The notes beneath the pieces are model-generated. The model saw only the letters and a list, made by a program, of their open reading frames with translations, had not been told where the DNA came from and did not search any database. Below, piece by piece: positions 53,074 to 62,263 of a stretch of DNA of 64,000 nt. This DNA comes from Halobacteriovorax sp. DA5. GTDB taxonomy: Bacteria; Bdellovibrionota; Bacteriovoracia; Bacteriovoracales; Bacteriovoracaceae. The stretch lies in the NCBI RefSeq assembly GCF_002903145.1, contig NZ_PPDJ01000011.1:1-64000 (forward strand). The letters are read 5' to 3'. The position numbers were made by a program, and so were the translations under genes. Numbering within the stretch: the stretch's first letter is position 1; every line of letters starts with the position of its first letter.

Positions 53074-54153
53074 TTAACTCGTTCTAATTTCTTCAATATA
53101 TGGTTTCCATTGGCCCATCCACTGATTCATGGACGCATTAACTAGTGAATTACTCTCTGGATGTACATTTACACTACAATAAGTAAGACTTAGCGTATCT
53201 TGGTGCTTTCCAGCATCAATCGATGGGATATTATTCCAAGTTCCAGTGTTGAAATAATAACGACCTTCTGGGAATCGCCTCCACTCTTGTAAATGGGTAT
53301 GCCCCATAACAACAGTATGAATCGAGCTATCGCGATCAAGAATCCTTCTGGCCATGCGCTCATAGCGTGGATAAATTGTGATCTGTTGAAGAATTTTTAA
53401 GTTTGTTTTGAAATTCGAGTTCTGTCGTGTGTAATAATTCGAGTGAGTCTTAATGACATAGTTAATACACGTGATAAATAGGCGCCAAAAGAATCTTGTA
53501 TCATTAAAAAGACACCATTTAACATATGAAGACATAGGCCTTACTTTATCAATATAAGGACGCTCTTTTTTAAGCTTTGGTAGAACGTTAATGCAAAAAA
53601 GAGAACCCCACGGAAAGTTCAATATATCCTTGCCACCAGGTCCGCGAATAAATTGTTTTGCCTTTGGTACAGTGTTTACAGCTTCAAATCGATGCCCATG
53701 TTCAACGTGTAGGCCATTTTCTAAAAAAGTTTCAGTAAAGATAATATTATCACCACAGATTTTTGAAAACTTCTCTTGTGCACCTTTAAAAAGCATACCA
53801 ACATCGTGATTTCCTACAACATAGACAACACGCTTATGTGGCGCTCTTAAAAACTTTTTAAGACCTGCAAAAAAACGAGGGTGCCCTTTAGCGATATCCT
53901 CAATCTGTTTAATAGTCATTGCCTCATCGACGACATGAGTGAAAACACCATCTGAATCGATTTGAATGAGATTTAAGATATCTCCATTCATGATGATTGT
54001 TACAGGTTTCGAATAATATTCATTCGTTGAAAAGTAGTCGCAAAATTCATAGAAGCGATTGTCTTCAAAGAAATCTTCTAAGATATTAAATTCACCGTTT
54101 TGCAGGTAACTACCTTTGCCTAAATGGAGATCAGATAAGATTAGATACTTCAT
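53074..54153 (-). CDS. calcineurin-like metallophosphoesterase
   Basis: A 359-residue predicted metal-dependent phosphoesterase. The five metal-ligand blocks are present: SDLHLGKG (8-15), MNGDILNL, VGNHDVGM, VEHGHRFEA and VMGHTHLQEW. The shape recalls UDP-2,3-diacylglucosamine hydrolase-type envelope enzymes, but the length is greater and the substrate is unknown. It lies 2 bp after a diguanylate cyclase gene in the same operon, which raises a possible nucleotide or signalling role. Confidence 0.87.
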   Translation of the reverse strand: MKYLILSDLHLGKGSYLQNGEFNILEDFFEDNRFYEFCDYFSTNEYYSKPVTIIMNGDILNLIQIDSDGVFTHVVDEAMTIKQIEDIAKGHPRFFAGLKKFLRAPHKRVVYVVGNHDVGMLFKGAQEKFSKICGDNIIFTETFLENGLHVEHGHRFEAVNTVPKAKQFIRGPGGKDILNFPWGSLFCINVLPKLKKERPYIDKVRPMSSYVKWCLFNDTRFFWRLFITCINYVIKTHSNYYTRQNSNFKTNLKILQQITIYPRYERMARRILDRDSSIHTVVMGHTHLQEWRRFPEGRYYFNTGTWNNIPSIDAGKHQDTLSLTYCSVNVHPESNSLVNASMNQWMGQWKPYIEEIRTS

Positions 54154-54155
54154 AT

Positions 54156-55118
54156 TTATGAGTCTGCAACACAGACCTTGCCACGTCCAGACTTTTTTGC
54201 TTCATACATCATTCTATCGGCCATTCCGATAATTTCATTACGTCCTGAAGCGTTAGTTGGGTAATTGGCAACACCAATTGAGACACTCAATTGGACATCT
54301 TCATCCTCATGAGTATTGATTTCAAGCTCTGCCTCTATTTTATAAACAGTAGACTTAACTCGACTAAGAATTCTTTGTCCGATCATCTTAGCATCTTCTA
54401 ACGAAGAGTATGGAGCAAGAACGACAAACTCATCTCCCCCATAACGATAACAAAGATCATCCTCTCTTACAGTAGAACGAATTGTTTCTGCGACCTGCTG
54501 AAGTAAGCTTGTTCCAATCAAATGGCCATGGCCATCGTTGATACTTTTAAAGTAATCAATATCGATGAAGATAAGAGAGAATGAACGTTCTAGTGCATCA
54601 TATTCTCTAATAGCAGCATCAATATCACTTTTAAATTTTCTTTGATTATAAAGACCTGTTACATCATCAACGTGAGCAAGGGCCTGTAGTCTTTGAAGTT
54701 CTTTTACTTGTAAAAGACTTCTAAACTTCGATTGAATATAGTTTTCTAATTGTCTAAAGATATCTGAAGGAAACTCTCCATTCAATACAAGATATAGACT
54801 TTGACTTCCATTGAAGCCGACCTCGACAAAGCGATACTTATCACCTTCTATTTCAAGATGAAGCTTTTGTGTCTTTAATGCACCCATTAGTTCTTGATAG
54901 ACCTTACTTGGATACTCTTCAATAACTTTATTATTATAGAAATCTCTAATGATTGGATTTGAGGATTCATTATCTAACGTCGCAAAAACGAGTGGCGTTT
55001 TTGAATCAAACTCTGTCTTAATGAAATCGCGAAAAGACTTCAATACGATATTGAAATTATGCTCTTCAACATTTTGACAAATAAATTCTAAAAGTGCTTT
55101 ATACTGTTTTTCCAACAT
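54156..55118 (-). CDS. GGDEF diguanylate cyclase
   Basis: A 320-residue c-di-GMP synthase. An N-terminal ~145-residue domain of GAF-like appearance has no transmembrane segment, followed by the GGDEF domain (about 150-315): DDVTGLYNQRKF, IFIDIDYFKSINDGHGH, and the active site YRYGGDEFVVLA. The inhibitory site REDD lies five residues before GGDEF, so product feedback is likely. It is in one operon with an Asp-rich coiled-coil protein upstream (8-bp gap) and a phosphoesterase downstream. Confidence 0.94.
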   Translation of the reverse strand: MLEKQYKALLEFICQNVEEHNFNIVLKSFRDFIKTEFDSKTPLVFATLDNESSNPIIRDFYNNKVIEEYPSKVYQELMGALKTQKLHLEIEGDKYRFVEVGFNGSQSLYLVLNGEFPSDIFRQLENYIQSKFRSLLQVKELQRLQALAHVDDVTGLYNQRKFKSDIDAAIREYDALERSFSLIFIDIDYFKSINDGHGHLIGTSLLQQVAETIRSTVREDDLCYRYGGDEFVVLAPYSSLEDAKMIGQRILSRVKSTVYKIEAELEINTHEDEDVQLSVSIGVANYPTNASGRNEIIGMADRMMYEAKKSGRGKVCVADS

Positions 55119-55126
55119 ACTAATTT

Positions 55127-56785
55127 TTAATCATCCAGTTCTAGTTCATCATCTAATTCTAATGTATCAGCAACTACATTCAAAGAGCCTCTTAGATTAC
55201 TAATAAGGCGTTCAAGTTTTTGCTCAGCTAAAACTCTTTCCTTCTTTGCTTGCCTCTCATTAATTGCAACGTTTTCCATATTAAATTCAAGAGTATCAAT
55301 TTTTCGCTTAAGCTCTAAAATCTTCTCATCTCTTGCTTTTATTTTATTATCACTATCGATGGCCATAAGTTCTAATTGACTTTCTAGCTCTTGTTCACGT
55401 GCTCTAACACTTGTATGATCGATTTTTAAGCGTGTCCCAATTTCGGCCATCTCTTCTCTCATGGCCTTATTCTTAGCTTCACTAAGCTCTAGCCCATGCT
55501 TGTATTTATCAAGAAGTGATTTCGTTTCCTCAACTTCAATTGCGTGACGCTTTTTAGCAATCGAAAGCTCAATATTTTTTTCATCAACTTCTGTTCTTAA
55601 GCTTAACGAATCTCTCTTAAGAAGCTCAATCATTGTTTTTAATTCATTTAGTTCAGTTAAAAGTTTAATACGATCTTCTTTTAACTCTGTAACAGTTACT
55701 CTTAAATCAAGTAGCTGCTCTTCACTTAGGGAGCTTAAAATGTGCCCAGGGTGAAAGTTAATATTTGCACTAACGTGATTCGATGCTGGAGCGGCCGGTG
55801 CCGATGCAACGAAATCATGGTGCTCAGAAGCAGCAGGAGTTTCAACCGAATCAAATCCCCCAAGATCAATATTGCCAGTTTCTTCAGTTGGTGAAACTGC
55901 CGTTACAGTTAAGGTCTCATCTGGAGAATTATACTGCTGGTGATTTGCATCAACCATTCCATCAAGTTGGGCCATTGTATCTTCTTGGCCAACAGAAGGA
56001 AGTTCCACTTCATTAGTTGTTTCATCATCAAATTGATCAAGATCATCGTCTAGCGACATATCAATATCGGCGTCGAGATCATCAAGCTCGGAATCGAGAT
56101 CTGCATCAAGACTATCAAAGTCATCTAGATCTCCCATATCATCGAGTTCACCTAAATTATCAAGGTTACCAAGTGAATCTAATTCATCATCTAAATCTTC
56201 ACCTAGTGACATCTCAAGATCATCAAGGTCCTCATCTAAAATATCACCTGAATCTTCTTCAAGGTTTACTGAAAAGTCATCAGCTGTTTCTATTTCAGAT
56301 TCAGCACTGGCCTCCACGGCATCATCTTCTTCATCAATTTCTTCATCGACTTGTTCTAGCTTATCTTCAACAATAATCGGGTTATTATCCAGATCCAAGT
56401 CATCTTCACGAGCTGCATCTAGAGAAGCATTTGGAATAGTATCCCCTTCTTGAGTAAGGTTGATGGTAATACTAGATGAAAAATCCATATCAAGATCAGT
56501 TGGAGAATCTGCATTTACTGGAGCATTTTCTACGATATCATCATCACCACAAAGATCGATGGCACTGACATCATCAAAATCTAGCTCAATACCTTCATCC
56601 AGTGGGGAGCTGTCTTCATTATTTAGCTGAGAGAAGTCAATATTAGTATCAACAAGAGTTAGAGAAGTCTTCTCTTGTGCGTCACTGCTACTATCAGTAT
56701 CGCTTCCAAGAACTTCATCAACCGCATTTTGAATTTTCTCACTTTCAGCGAGTAATTCTTCCTGTTGCTTCTTTTCTGCTGACAT
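55127..56785 (-). CDS. Asp-rich acidic protein with C-terminal coiled coil
   Basis: Starting at ATG 56785 (GGGGA 6 nt upstream), the 552-residue product is cytosolic with no signal peptide. Residues ~40-330 are extremely acidic and low in complexity, including a run of LDDLDADIDMSLDD-type repeats. Residues ~350-540 form a long coiled coil (such as ELKEDRIKLLTELNELKTMI), and the tail is acidic again (ELDDELELDD). No family recognised. It heads an operon with a diguanylate cyclase and a phosphoesterase, suggesting a scaffold in c-di-GMP signalling, which is inference. Confidence 0.75.
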   Translation of the reverse strand: MSAEKKQQEELLAESEKIQNAVDEVLGSDTDSSSDAQEKTSLTLVDTNIDFSQLNNEDSSPLDEGIELDFDDVSAIDLCGDDDIVENAPVNADSPTDLDMDFSSSITINLTQEGDTIPNASLDAAREDDLDLDNNPIIVEDKLEQVDEEIDEEDDAVEASAESEIETADDFSVNLEEDSGDILDEDLDDLEMSLGEDLDDELDSLGNLDNLGELDDMGDLDDFDSLDADLDSELDDLDADIDMSLDDDLDQFDDETTNEVELPSVGQEDTMAQLDGMVDANHQQYNSPDETLTVTAVSPTEETGNIDLGGFDSVETPAASEHHDFVASAPAAPASNHVSANINFHPGHILSSLSEEQLLDLRVTVTELKEDRIKLLTELNELKTMIELLKRDSLSLRTEVDEKNIELSIAKKRHAIEVEETKSLLDKYKHGLELSEAKNKAMREEMAEIGTRLKIDHTSVRAREQELESQLELMAIDSDNKIKARDEKILELKRKIDTLEFNMENVAINERQAKKERVLAEQKLERLISNLRGSLNVVADTLELDDELELDD

Positions 56786-57011
56786 AATTTTCCCCATCGC
56801 GGCCATGCAAAACGTATGAAATTTATTTAAATATGGCCTTTTCTTAAATCCTTACCCTCTACTTTTCGCCTTTTTTCGAAAAAAGTTGAGTACTTACAAC
56901 GCATAAAGTTATTTTATCGAAAGTTATTTTACTTTTTGAGGCATAAAGACTTGAGAAGTGATTAAAAAATGTTCTACAATATTAGGTAGTTATCAAATAT
57001 AAAGGCTTTTC

Positions 57012-58073
57012 ATGATTAAAAAACTATTATTTTTATCGACTATTTTTACATCTACTTTTTTTTCAGTAAGTAGCTTTGCTCAAGAATTTTTTCCATCGAG
57101 TCTACTTTTATTAAATGATTACTTCGCTCATCATGTGATCGTTGCAGAAAAGTCGACTCATACAATCTACCTATATGAAAATAATAATGGCCTGCCACGT
57201 TTAATTAAGACATATCAAATGGCCACAGGTCAGAAAGTTGGAAATAAATCATTTCAAGGTGATCGTAGAACACCAGAAGGTGTTTATCATTTTGAGCAAT
57301 TCATTGAACATAAAGATTTAATTAGAAAGCATGGTGAGCTTGGAGCTCAATATGGGGTTGGAGCATTTGTTCTTAACTACCCTAACCCAATTGATAAAGC
57401 GCTAGGAAAAACAGGTGGCGGAATTTGGCTACACTCAACAGACAACGAGCCAAGAATTGACAAAGGCCTAGACTCAAAAGGTTGCCTTGTTGCTCACAAT
57501 GTAAACCTAATTGATATTTCAAAATTTATTGAAATTAATAAGACAAATATTGTCGTTGTTCATAACTTAAAATTCTTTAACAAGGAAACTTGGGAAAAAG
57601 AAAAGAATGAAGTCCTTGATACTGTAAATGGTTGGCTAACAGCTTGGTCAACAGAGAATATCAATGACTACTTAAGCTTCTACTCACGCACAGATTTTAT
57701 CGATCCAACTCGTGGACGTTACAATTCATTTGCACAGTATAAGAAGGCCGTATTTGCAAACCCAGGGACTCCTTCAATTCAGTTAAAAGATTTAACTGTA
57801 TTAAAAGCTGATGACTATGTTGTCGTAACGTTCAAGCAAGACTACACTAGTAATACAATTAACGATATTGGAAAGAAAACGCTCTATTTAAAGCGTGACC
57901 CTTATTATAAGTGGAAGATTGTCGCGGAGAGATGGCAGCGTATTCCAATGGATATTACAAACGAGAGGGAGCACTTAAGTTTTGAACCTTCACAGAGGTT
58001 CTTTACTTCGCAAGACCCAAAACAAATTTTCACACTGAATCTCACTTTAACGAGACCGTATAGCGAAAATTAA
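57012..58073 (+). CDS. L,D-transpeptidase (YkuD) with C-terminal NTF2-like domain
   Basis: A 353-residue exported cell-wall enzyme with signal peptide MKKLLF-like (MIKKLLFLSTIFTSTFFSV). The YkuD domain covers about 38-185: GDRRTPEGVYHFEQF, GGGIWLHSTDN and the catalytic Cys158 in LDSKGCLVAHN. From about 200 an NTF2-like domain follows (VNGWLTAWSTENINDYLSFY; ending WKIVAERW). It should make 3-3 cross-links or attach proteins to peptidoglycan. A membrane linker protein and a bactofilin follow at 11 and 9 bp, an obvious shape-control operon. Confidence 0.92.
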   Translation: MIKKLLFLSTIFTSTFFSVSSFAQEFFPSSLLLLNDYFAHHVIVAEKSTHTIYLYENNNGLPRLIKTYQMATGQKVGNKSFQGDRRTPEGVYHFEQFIEHKDLIRKHGELGAQYGVGAFVLNYPNPIDKALGKTGGGIWLHSTDNEPRIDKGLDSKGCLVAHNVNLIDISKFIEINKTNIVVVHNLKFFNKETWEKEKNEVLDTVNGWLTAWSTENINDYLSFYSRTDFIDPTRGRYNSFAQYKKAVFANPGTPSIQLKDLTVLKADDYVVVTFKQDYTSNTINDIGKKTLYLKRDPYYKWKIVAERWQRIPMDITNEREHLSFEPSQRFFTSQDPKQIFTLNLTLTRPYSEN

Positions 58074-58084
58074 AAGGGAACGGG

Positions 58085-58822
58085 ATGTCCACACCATCAA
58101 GTAGTTCAAAGGCAAAGAATAATTTGTCTTTCATTCTTTATGAAAATAATAAAGTACCAAGATACTTACAGCTTTCTCCTCGCGAGTATAAAGCAATCAT
58201 TTATGTACCAGTTGTTCTTACTGTATTTTCTATATTTGCCTTAGCTGGCTCATACTTCTACACGAAGAATATTGAAAAGCTTATCAAGGCCAAAGAGCCA
58301 TTAATTATAAAAAATCTAAGAGATGAGAACTCGACTCTGGCACAAAAGAATACTGAGTTAACAACTCTGAACCTTGACCTAACAAATCGACTTGCCAATG
58401 AAACGATTAGTGCAGTTAGTGCAAGTTCACTTAATATTATTGCTCCAGTAAAAGGTCAAAAAGACCTAACGAGTCCGGCCAGCATTAATATCGAAGACTT
58501 AAAAGTAACTAAGAAAGATGATAAAGCGGAACTTAACTTTAATATTATCAATATCACAAAAGATAATAATAGGGTTTCTGGTTATATCCATATTTTCTTA
58601 TTCGATGGGAATAACTACTTCCACTACCCTGAGGGCGGTGACTCAATTAGAAATTTCTCACTTAACTACACAAAGGGTGAATCATTTGCAACATCACGCT
58701 TTCGTCCTGTAACAGCTAAGTTTGATATGCCTAAGAATAAAACAGTTATGTTTAAGATTTTTATTTTCAACCGTCTTGGCGATATTGTTCATCAGCAATT
58801 ATTTAGAGAAGAAATTAAGTAG
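58085..58822 (+). CDS. bitopic membrane protein with coiled coil, bactofilin-operon linker
   Basis: A 245-residue protein. A cytosolic N-terminus (about 1-38, with LSFILYENNKVPRYLQLSP) precedes one membrane helix (about 40-62, VPVVLTVFSIFALAGSYFYT), a short periplasmic coiled coil (about 68-105) and a beta-rich domain (about 140-245). It resembles small membrane proteins found beside bactofilin genes (perhaps DUF6776-like), but the match is from memory. Its place between an L,D-transpeptidase and a bactofilin suggests it couples the cytosolic filament to the periplasmic enzyme. Confidence 0.7.
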   Translation: MSTPSSSSKAKNNLSFILYENNKVPRYLQLSPREYKAIIYVPVVLTVFSIFALAGSYFYTKNIEKLIKAKEPLIIKNLRDENSTLAQKNTELTTLNLDLTNRLANETISAVSASSLNIIAPVKGQKDLTSPASINIEDLKVTKKDDKAELNFNIINITKDNNRVSGYIHIFLFDGNNYFHYPEGGDSIRNFSLNYTKGESFATSRFRPVTAKFDMPKNKTVMFKIFIFNRLGDIVHQQLFREEIK

Positions 58823-58831
58823 GGCCTTACT

Positions 58832-59170
58832 ATGGATTTAAGAGATCAAAATTTTACATTCGTTGGAATTGGCTCAGTTATTAAGGGTGATATTGTATTA
58901 AATGGCCCTTCTCATATTTGCTCGACTATCGAAGGCGATATTCAAATTGATGAAAAGCATCAACTAACAATTGAGCCACAAGGAAATGTCCAAGGGCGTA
59001 TTCGCTGTGGGGACTTGAATATCTATGGTGTAGTAAATGGAGACATAACTGCACAAGGCAAAGTTAAGGTCTTCCCTACAGGAACTGTTAAGGGACAGAT
59101 TGTCGCTAAGAATATTAATATTGCTCCAGGAGCAAAGGTTAATATGCAAGGGCATACTTTAGAATCATAG
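58832..59170 (+). CDS. bactofilin
   Basis: A 112-residue polymer-forming cytoskeletal protein. The core is a right-handed beta-helix of short repeats (GSVIKGDIVLNGPSHI, STIEGDIQID, GNVQGRIRCGDLNI, GVVNGDITAQGKVKV, GTVKGQIVAKNINI), with short unstructured ends. Bactofilins form nucleotide-free filaments that place cell-wall enzymes. It is the last gene of the operon with the L,D-transpeptidase and the linker protein. Confidence 0.94.
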   Translation: MDLRDQNFTFVGIGSVIKGDIVLNGPSHICSTIEGDIQIDEKHQLTIEPQGNVQGRIRCGDLNIYGVVNGDITAQGKVKVFPTGTVKGQIVAKNINIAPGAKVNMQGHTLES

Positions 59171-59185
59171 AAGTGATTTTACTAG

Positions 59186-59788
59186 TTAGCGTATAAGCCG
59201 ATCGATAATTCCACGTTCAAATTTAAAAACAAGACCTAATGAAATTAGATTTTCATGTCCATTACCATTTTCTTGGTAAACATAGCTTGTATGAAAATTA
59301 ATTTTTCTGGTTATACGAAAAAAATCATAACCAATACCAATTCTTAATCCACCTAGTGTTGTATCTCTTCTAAGGCCATAAGTATTGGCCGCTCCAGCAA
59401 AGATATTTCCATCAGAATTTCCTTCAATAAAATCATTAAATGAAACAAGGGCATACCCTAATTTTACAGCAAGTCTCTGAATTGGATAAAAATGAAACTC
59501 AAGTCCATAGATGGCAAGCGATTGAACTGCCACCCTATCAACACCACCATGTTTAATGTCGCCGCTTAGATCAATTCTTGTATAGAATGCCTCGATTCCA
59601 GTAACACGATTTCTTACCCCATAGGACAAATTATAGCCAATACCTGTAGTTGCCGTATCATATTGGTCCATTTTATCATTTGTCCCAATTCCAAAAACAC
59701 CATCAAACCTTAAATAAGATATATCGGCCTTTACCTGAAGACAGAGAAATAATAAAGTGAATAGTTTTAAATATTTAGCTAAGCTCAA
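59186..59788 (-). CDS. small outer-membrane beta-barrel protein
   Basis: A 200-residue protein with a signal peptide (MSLAKYLKLFTLLFLCLQVKA) and about eight amphipathic strands, such as YLRFDGVFGIG, GIEAFYTRIDLSG, LAIYGLEFHFYPI, LAVKLGYALVSF and SLGLVFKFERG. It resembles OmpA/OmpX-size barrels, but the C-terminus ends IDRLIR rather than in an aromatic residue. Function unknown. It is convergent with the bactofilin gene. Confidence 0.75.
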   Translation of the reverse strand: MSLAKYLKLFTLLFLCLQVKADISYLRFDGVFGIGTNDKMDQYDTATTGIGYNLSYGVRNRVTGIEAFYTRIDLSGDIKHGGVDRVAVQSLAIYGLEFHFYPIQRLAVKLGYALVSFNDFIEGNSDGNIFAGAANTYGLRRDTTLGGLRIGIGYDFFRITRKINFHTSYVYQENGNGHENLISLGLVFKFERGIIDRLIR

Positions 59789-59922
59789 TTAACCACCTCT
59801 AAGCTATTGTAACAAAAAGAAAATAAATTTTCCTGAATCAAGATAAGTGGAAGTTTTTTCTCAATTTTATCTATTTAATCACCCAATTAACTTTATTTTA
59901 ACTATGGCCCGATTCTTTAGGC

Positions 59923-60864
59923 ATGAAAAAGACAAAGCTAAATACATGTATCTTATCCTTAACACTTTTTATGAGCTTACTCTTTGGTATGGCCTCATGT
60001 AAGGAAGTAGAATCTGTTATCAAGGCGGAACCCTTACCTGCACCAAGTGGCAATTATCTTGAACCTGGAGATATCATTGTCATGAATTATACTTCTGACT
60101 CTATCGTTCAACTTGATAGTAATGGGGTTTTTAAAAGAACGATCTATCAAGCAACTGGCAACAGTGTTCTTTTGATGGCCCTTGGTTGGTCGAGTGAGAC
60201 AAATCAACTTCTTTTTACTACTGATGGCAATGACCGCGTACTTGGTATAAATGCCTACACAGGCAAGGTTTCTGATGTCATTGTGCACACGGGACTAAAT
60301 GGTGCATTAAGAGGTGTAACAGAGCTAGCAAATGGAAATATCGCAGTTCTTGAATCCAACGCCCTCGAGTTATTTACACCACTTGGAGATGGACATCAAA
60401 GAGAGACTTCAGGCTTTCCTATTGCAAATATCATCAATACAGGACAAGGCATGGCATCACTAAGTGATGGTGGCTTCATTATTAGCTCACGTGGCTCTGA
60501 TCAAATAAGAACTTATGATGAAGATGGTGTTCAACAAAGTAGTGTCGCAGGGCCAGCAGGTGCAACTGATGGCTACTTTGCTATAGAGCTTGATAATGGT
60601 GATATTGTGGGTATTTGGAGTGGTGCAAATGATCAAGTGATCGAATATGATAGCTCTTTAACAGCAACTGGAGCAAGTTATAGCAATACGACTTACCTTA
60701 CAAATCCTAGAGGTGTTGCCCAGCTACAAAGTGGTAATATTATTGTTTCAGATTATTCATTTAATCACTTAGTGGAAATTGATATTAGTGATTATTCTCT
60801 TGTAAGGATAATTGGGCAAGGCCTCTCAGGCCCTACCCATATTCTGGTTGTTCCAGATTATTAA
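59923..60864 (+). CDS. lipoprotein with beta-propeller-like repeats
   Basis: A 313-residue lipoprotein: signal sequence ending in the lipobox LLFGMASC. The mature part has repeated strands with the pattern of NHL/SMP-30-type propellers, for example LEPGDIIVMNYTSDSIVQLD, GGFIISSRGSDQIRTYDEDG and SGNIIVSDYSFNHLVEIDIS. Such proteins often bind ligands or act as scaffolds; the role is unknown. Its stop directly abuts the convergent M16 peptidase gene. Confidence 0.75.
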   Translation: MKKTKLNTCILSLTLFMSLLFGMASCKEVESVIKAEPLPAPSGNYLEPGDIIVMNYTSDSIVQLDSNGVFKRTIYQATGNSVLLMALGWSSETNQLLFTTDGNDRVLGINAYTGKVSDVIVHTGLNGALRGVTELANGNIAVLESNALELFTPLGDGHQRETSGFPIANIINTGQGMASLSDGGFIISSRGSDQIRTYDEDGVQQSSVAGPAGATDGYFAIELDNGDIVGIWSGANDQVIEYDSSLTATGASYSNTTYLTNPRGVAQLQSGNIIVSDYSFNHLVEIDISDYSLVRIIGQGLSGPTHILVVPDY

Positions 60865-62244
60865 TTATAAAAAGTTTTTGTAAGAATAAACTTTGATCTT
60901 TGCAATCTTCTTTAGGGCATTCATCATCTTCTTATCACCAAGAACAACTATTTGAACCTTGTCATAAGGAAATGCTGAGTAAATAGTCTTTGCAACATCC
61001 TCTTGCGTGATTTTATCAACTGAGTTCGTGTACTCTAGAAAACGCTTAATATCCACTTGAGAATTATCAAGGCTTACTAACTGTCTCATAAAGCTTGATG
61101 GCTTTTGAAATTGAAAAGCAAATCCACCTTTTACGGCCTTTCTTACCTTTTCAATTTCTTCCATCGAAATATTCTCTGCCTGAGAATTGTCCTTTAGAAT
61201 TTTGATTACTTCTTGAACCATCTGATTAACAGTTTCTTCTTTTGTAAAAGTTGAAAGAATTGAGCGGCCATAGTCTTTTTGCATACCAGCTGTTGCCCAT
61301 GCAGAATAAGTTAATCCTCTTTTTGTTCTAAGTTCCTTTACAAGAATTGAAGTGAAACCACCACCTAAGTATTGAGACATAAACTCTAAATTCTCAAAGC
61401 CTGGATCTTCTTTCTTGGCCATGTAAATTCCCGCTCTAACTTGCGCTTGGTTCGCTTTTGGAACTTCAACAAAGTGAATAAGTGGCTTTTCTGGATTGAA
61501 CTTCTTGATCTCTTTTACTTCAGTATCTAAATTTCTAACAAAGCTTGCTTTAGAATCAAAACCACATTCATTAGTAACAATATTTTTAATCTTTAGGATT
61601 GAGCGTGGACCAGTGATATAAACTTTCTTTTTAACATCATCTCTAAAATATTTCAGACGACTTTGAAGATAGCTTCTTTTAATTCTCTTAATATCTGCAA
61701 GTCTTCCCCTTACATCTGATACGTATGGAGTCCCCTTTAAGCTTATAGTACGAAATGCTGTAGAAGCTAATTCACCATGATCTGAAACAAGATTCTGTCT
61801 TTGGGCAGTAAGAGATTTCTTAGCTTTAGATAGTTCTTGATCAGGGTAAACTGCATCTCTAAAGATATGACAAATTTTCTTTGTAGTAGGAATAATGTCT
61901 TTAGCAAGTCCATTATATGAATAGCTTGAGAATTCGTGAGTTACATTTGAAGAAGTTGAAACCCCATAGAATTCTAGGTTATCTGCAATTTCATTAAGGC
62001 TAAAACGATTTGTTCCACTCTCAAGTAGATCAAACATCATCTTAGTTACACCTTTAGTACGGCCATCTTTAATTGCACCATCAGCAAAGAATATCGTTAC
62101 ATTATAAGTAGGGAATTTATCATCTTGAATATAAGTGACATCGATATTTTCCCATTTAAATTTTTCAATTTTATCGACTAGTTCATTGGCATTAACACTC
62201 ATGAAAGTCGATGCAATGATTATTGATTTTAAAATTTTATTCAT
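60865..62244 (-). CDS. exported M16-family protein, non-catalytic partner
   Basis: From ATG 62244 (AAGGGA upstream) the product is 459 residues with signal peptide MNKILKSIIIASTFMSVNA. It has the M16 fold (DGRTKGVTKMMFDLLESGTN, YLGGGFTSILVKELRTKRGLTYSAWA) but the first-domain HxxEH zinc motif is lost. It retains the R/Y pair region of the C-terminal M16 domain. It follows the active M16 gene after 19 bp and probably forms a heterodimer with it, as in other periplasmic M16 pairs. An in-frame extension to 62346 overlaps the upstream gene and is not credible. Confidence 0.88.
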   Translation of the reverse strand: MNKILKSIIIASTFMSVNANELVDKIEKFKWENIDVTYIQDDKFPTYNVTIFFADGAIKDGRTKGVTKMMFDLLESGTNRFSLNEIADNLEFYGVSTSSNVTHEFSSYSYNGLAKDIIPTTKKICHIFRDAVYPDQELSKAKKSLTAQRQNLVSDHGELASTAFRTISLKGTPYVSDVRGRLADIKRIKRSYLQSRLKYFRDDVKKKVYITGPRSILKIKNIVTNECGFDSKASFVRNLDTEVKEIKKFNPEKPLIHFVEVPKANQAQVRAGIYMAKKEDPGFENLEFMSQYLGGGFTSILVKELRTKRGLTYSAWATAGMQKDYGRSILSTFTKEETVNQMVQEVIKILKDNSQAENISMEEIEKVRKAVKGGFAFQFQKPSSFMRQLVSLDNSQVDIKRFLEYTNSVDKITQEDVAKTIYSAFPYDKVQIVVLGDKKMMNALKKIAKIKVYSYKNFL

Positions 62245-62263
62245 AGCTACTAATCCCTTCATC

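Noticed and set aside
56017..56376. Long plus-strand open frames over 55783-56376
   Set aside because: They are antisense shadows of the Asp-rich repeats (Asp codons read backward as Ile/His/Gln-rich sequence) and have no ribosome site.
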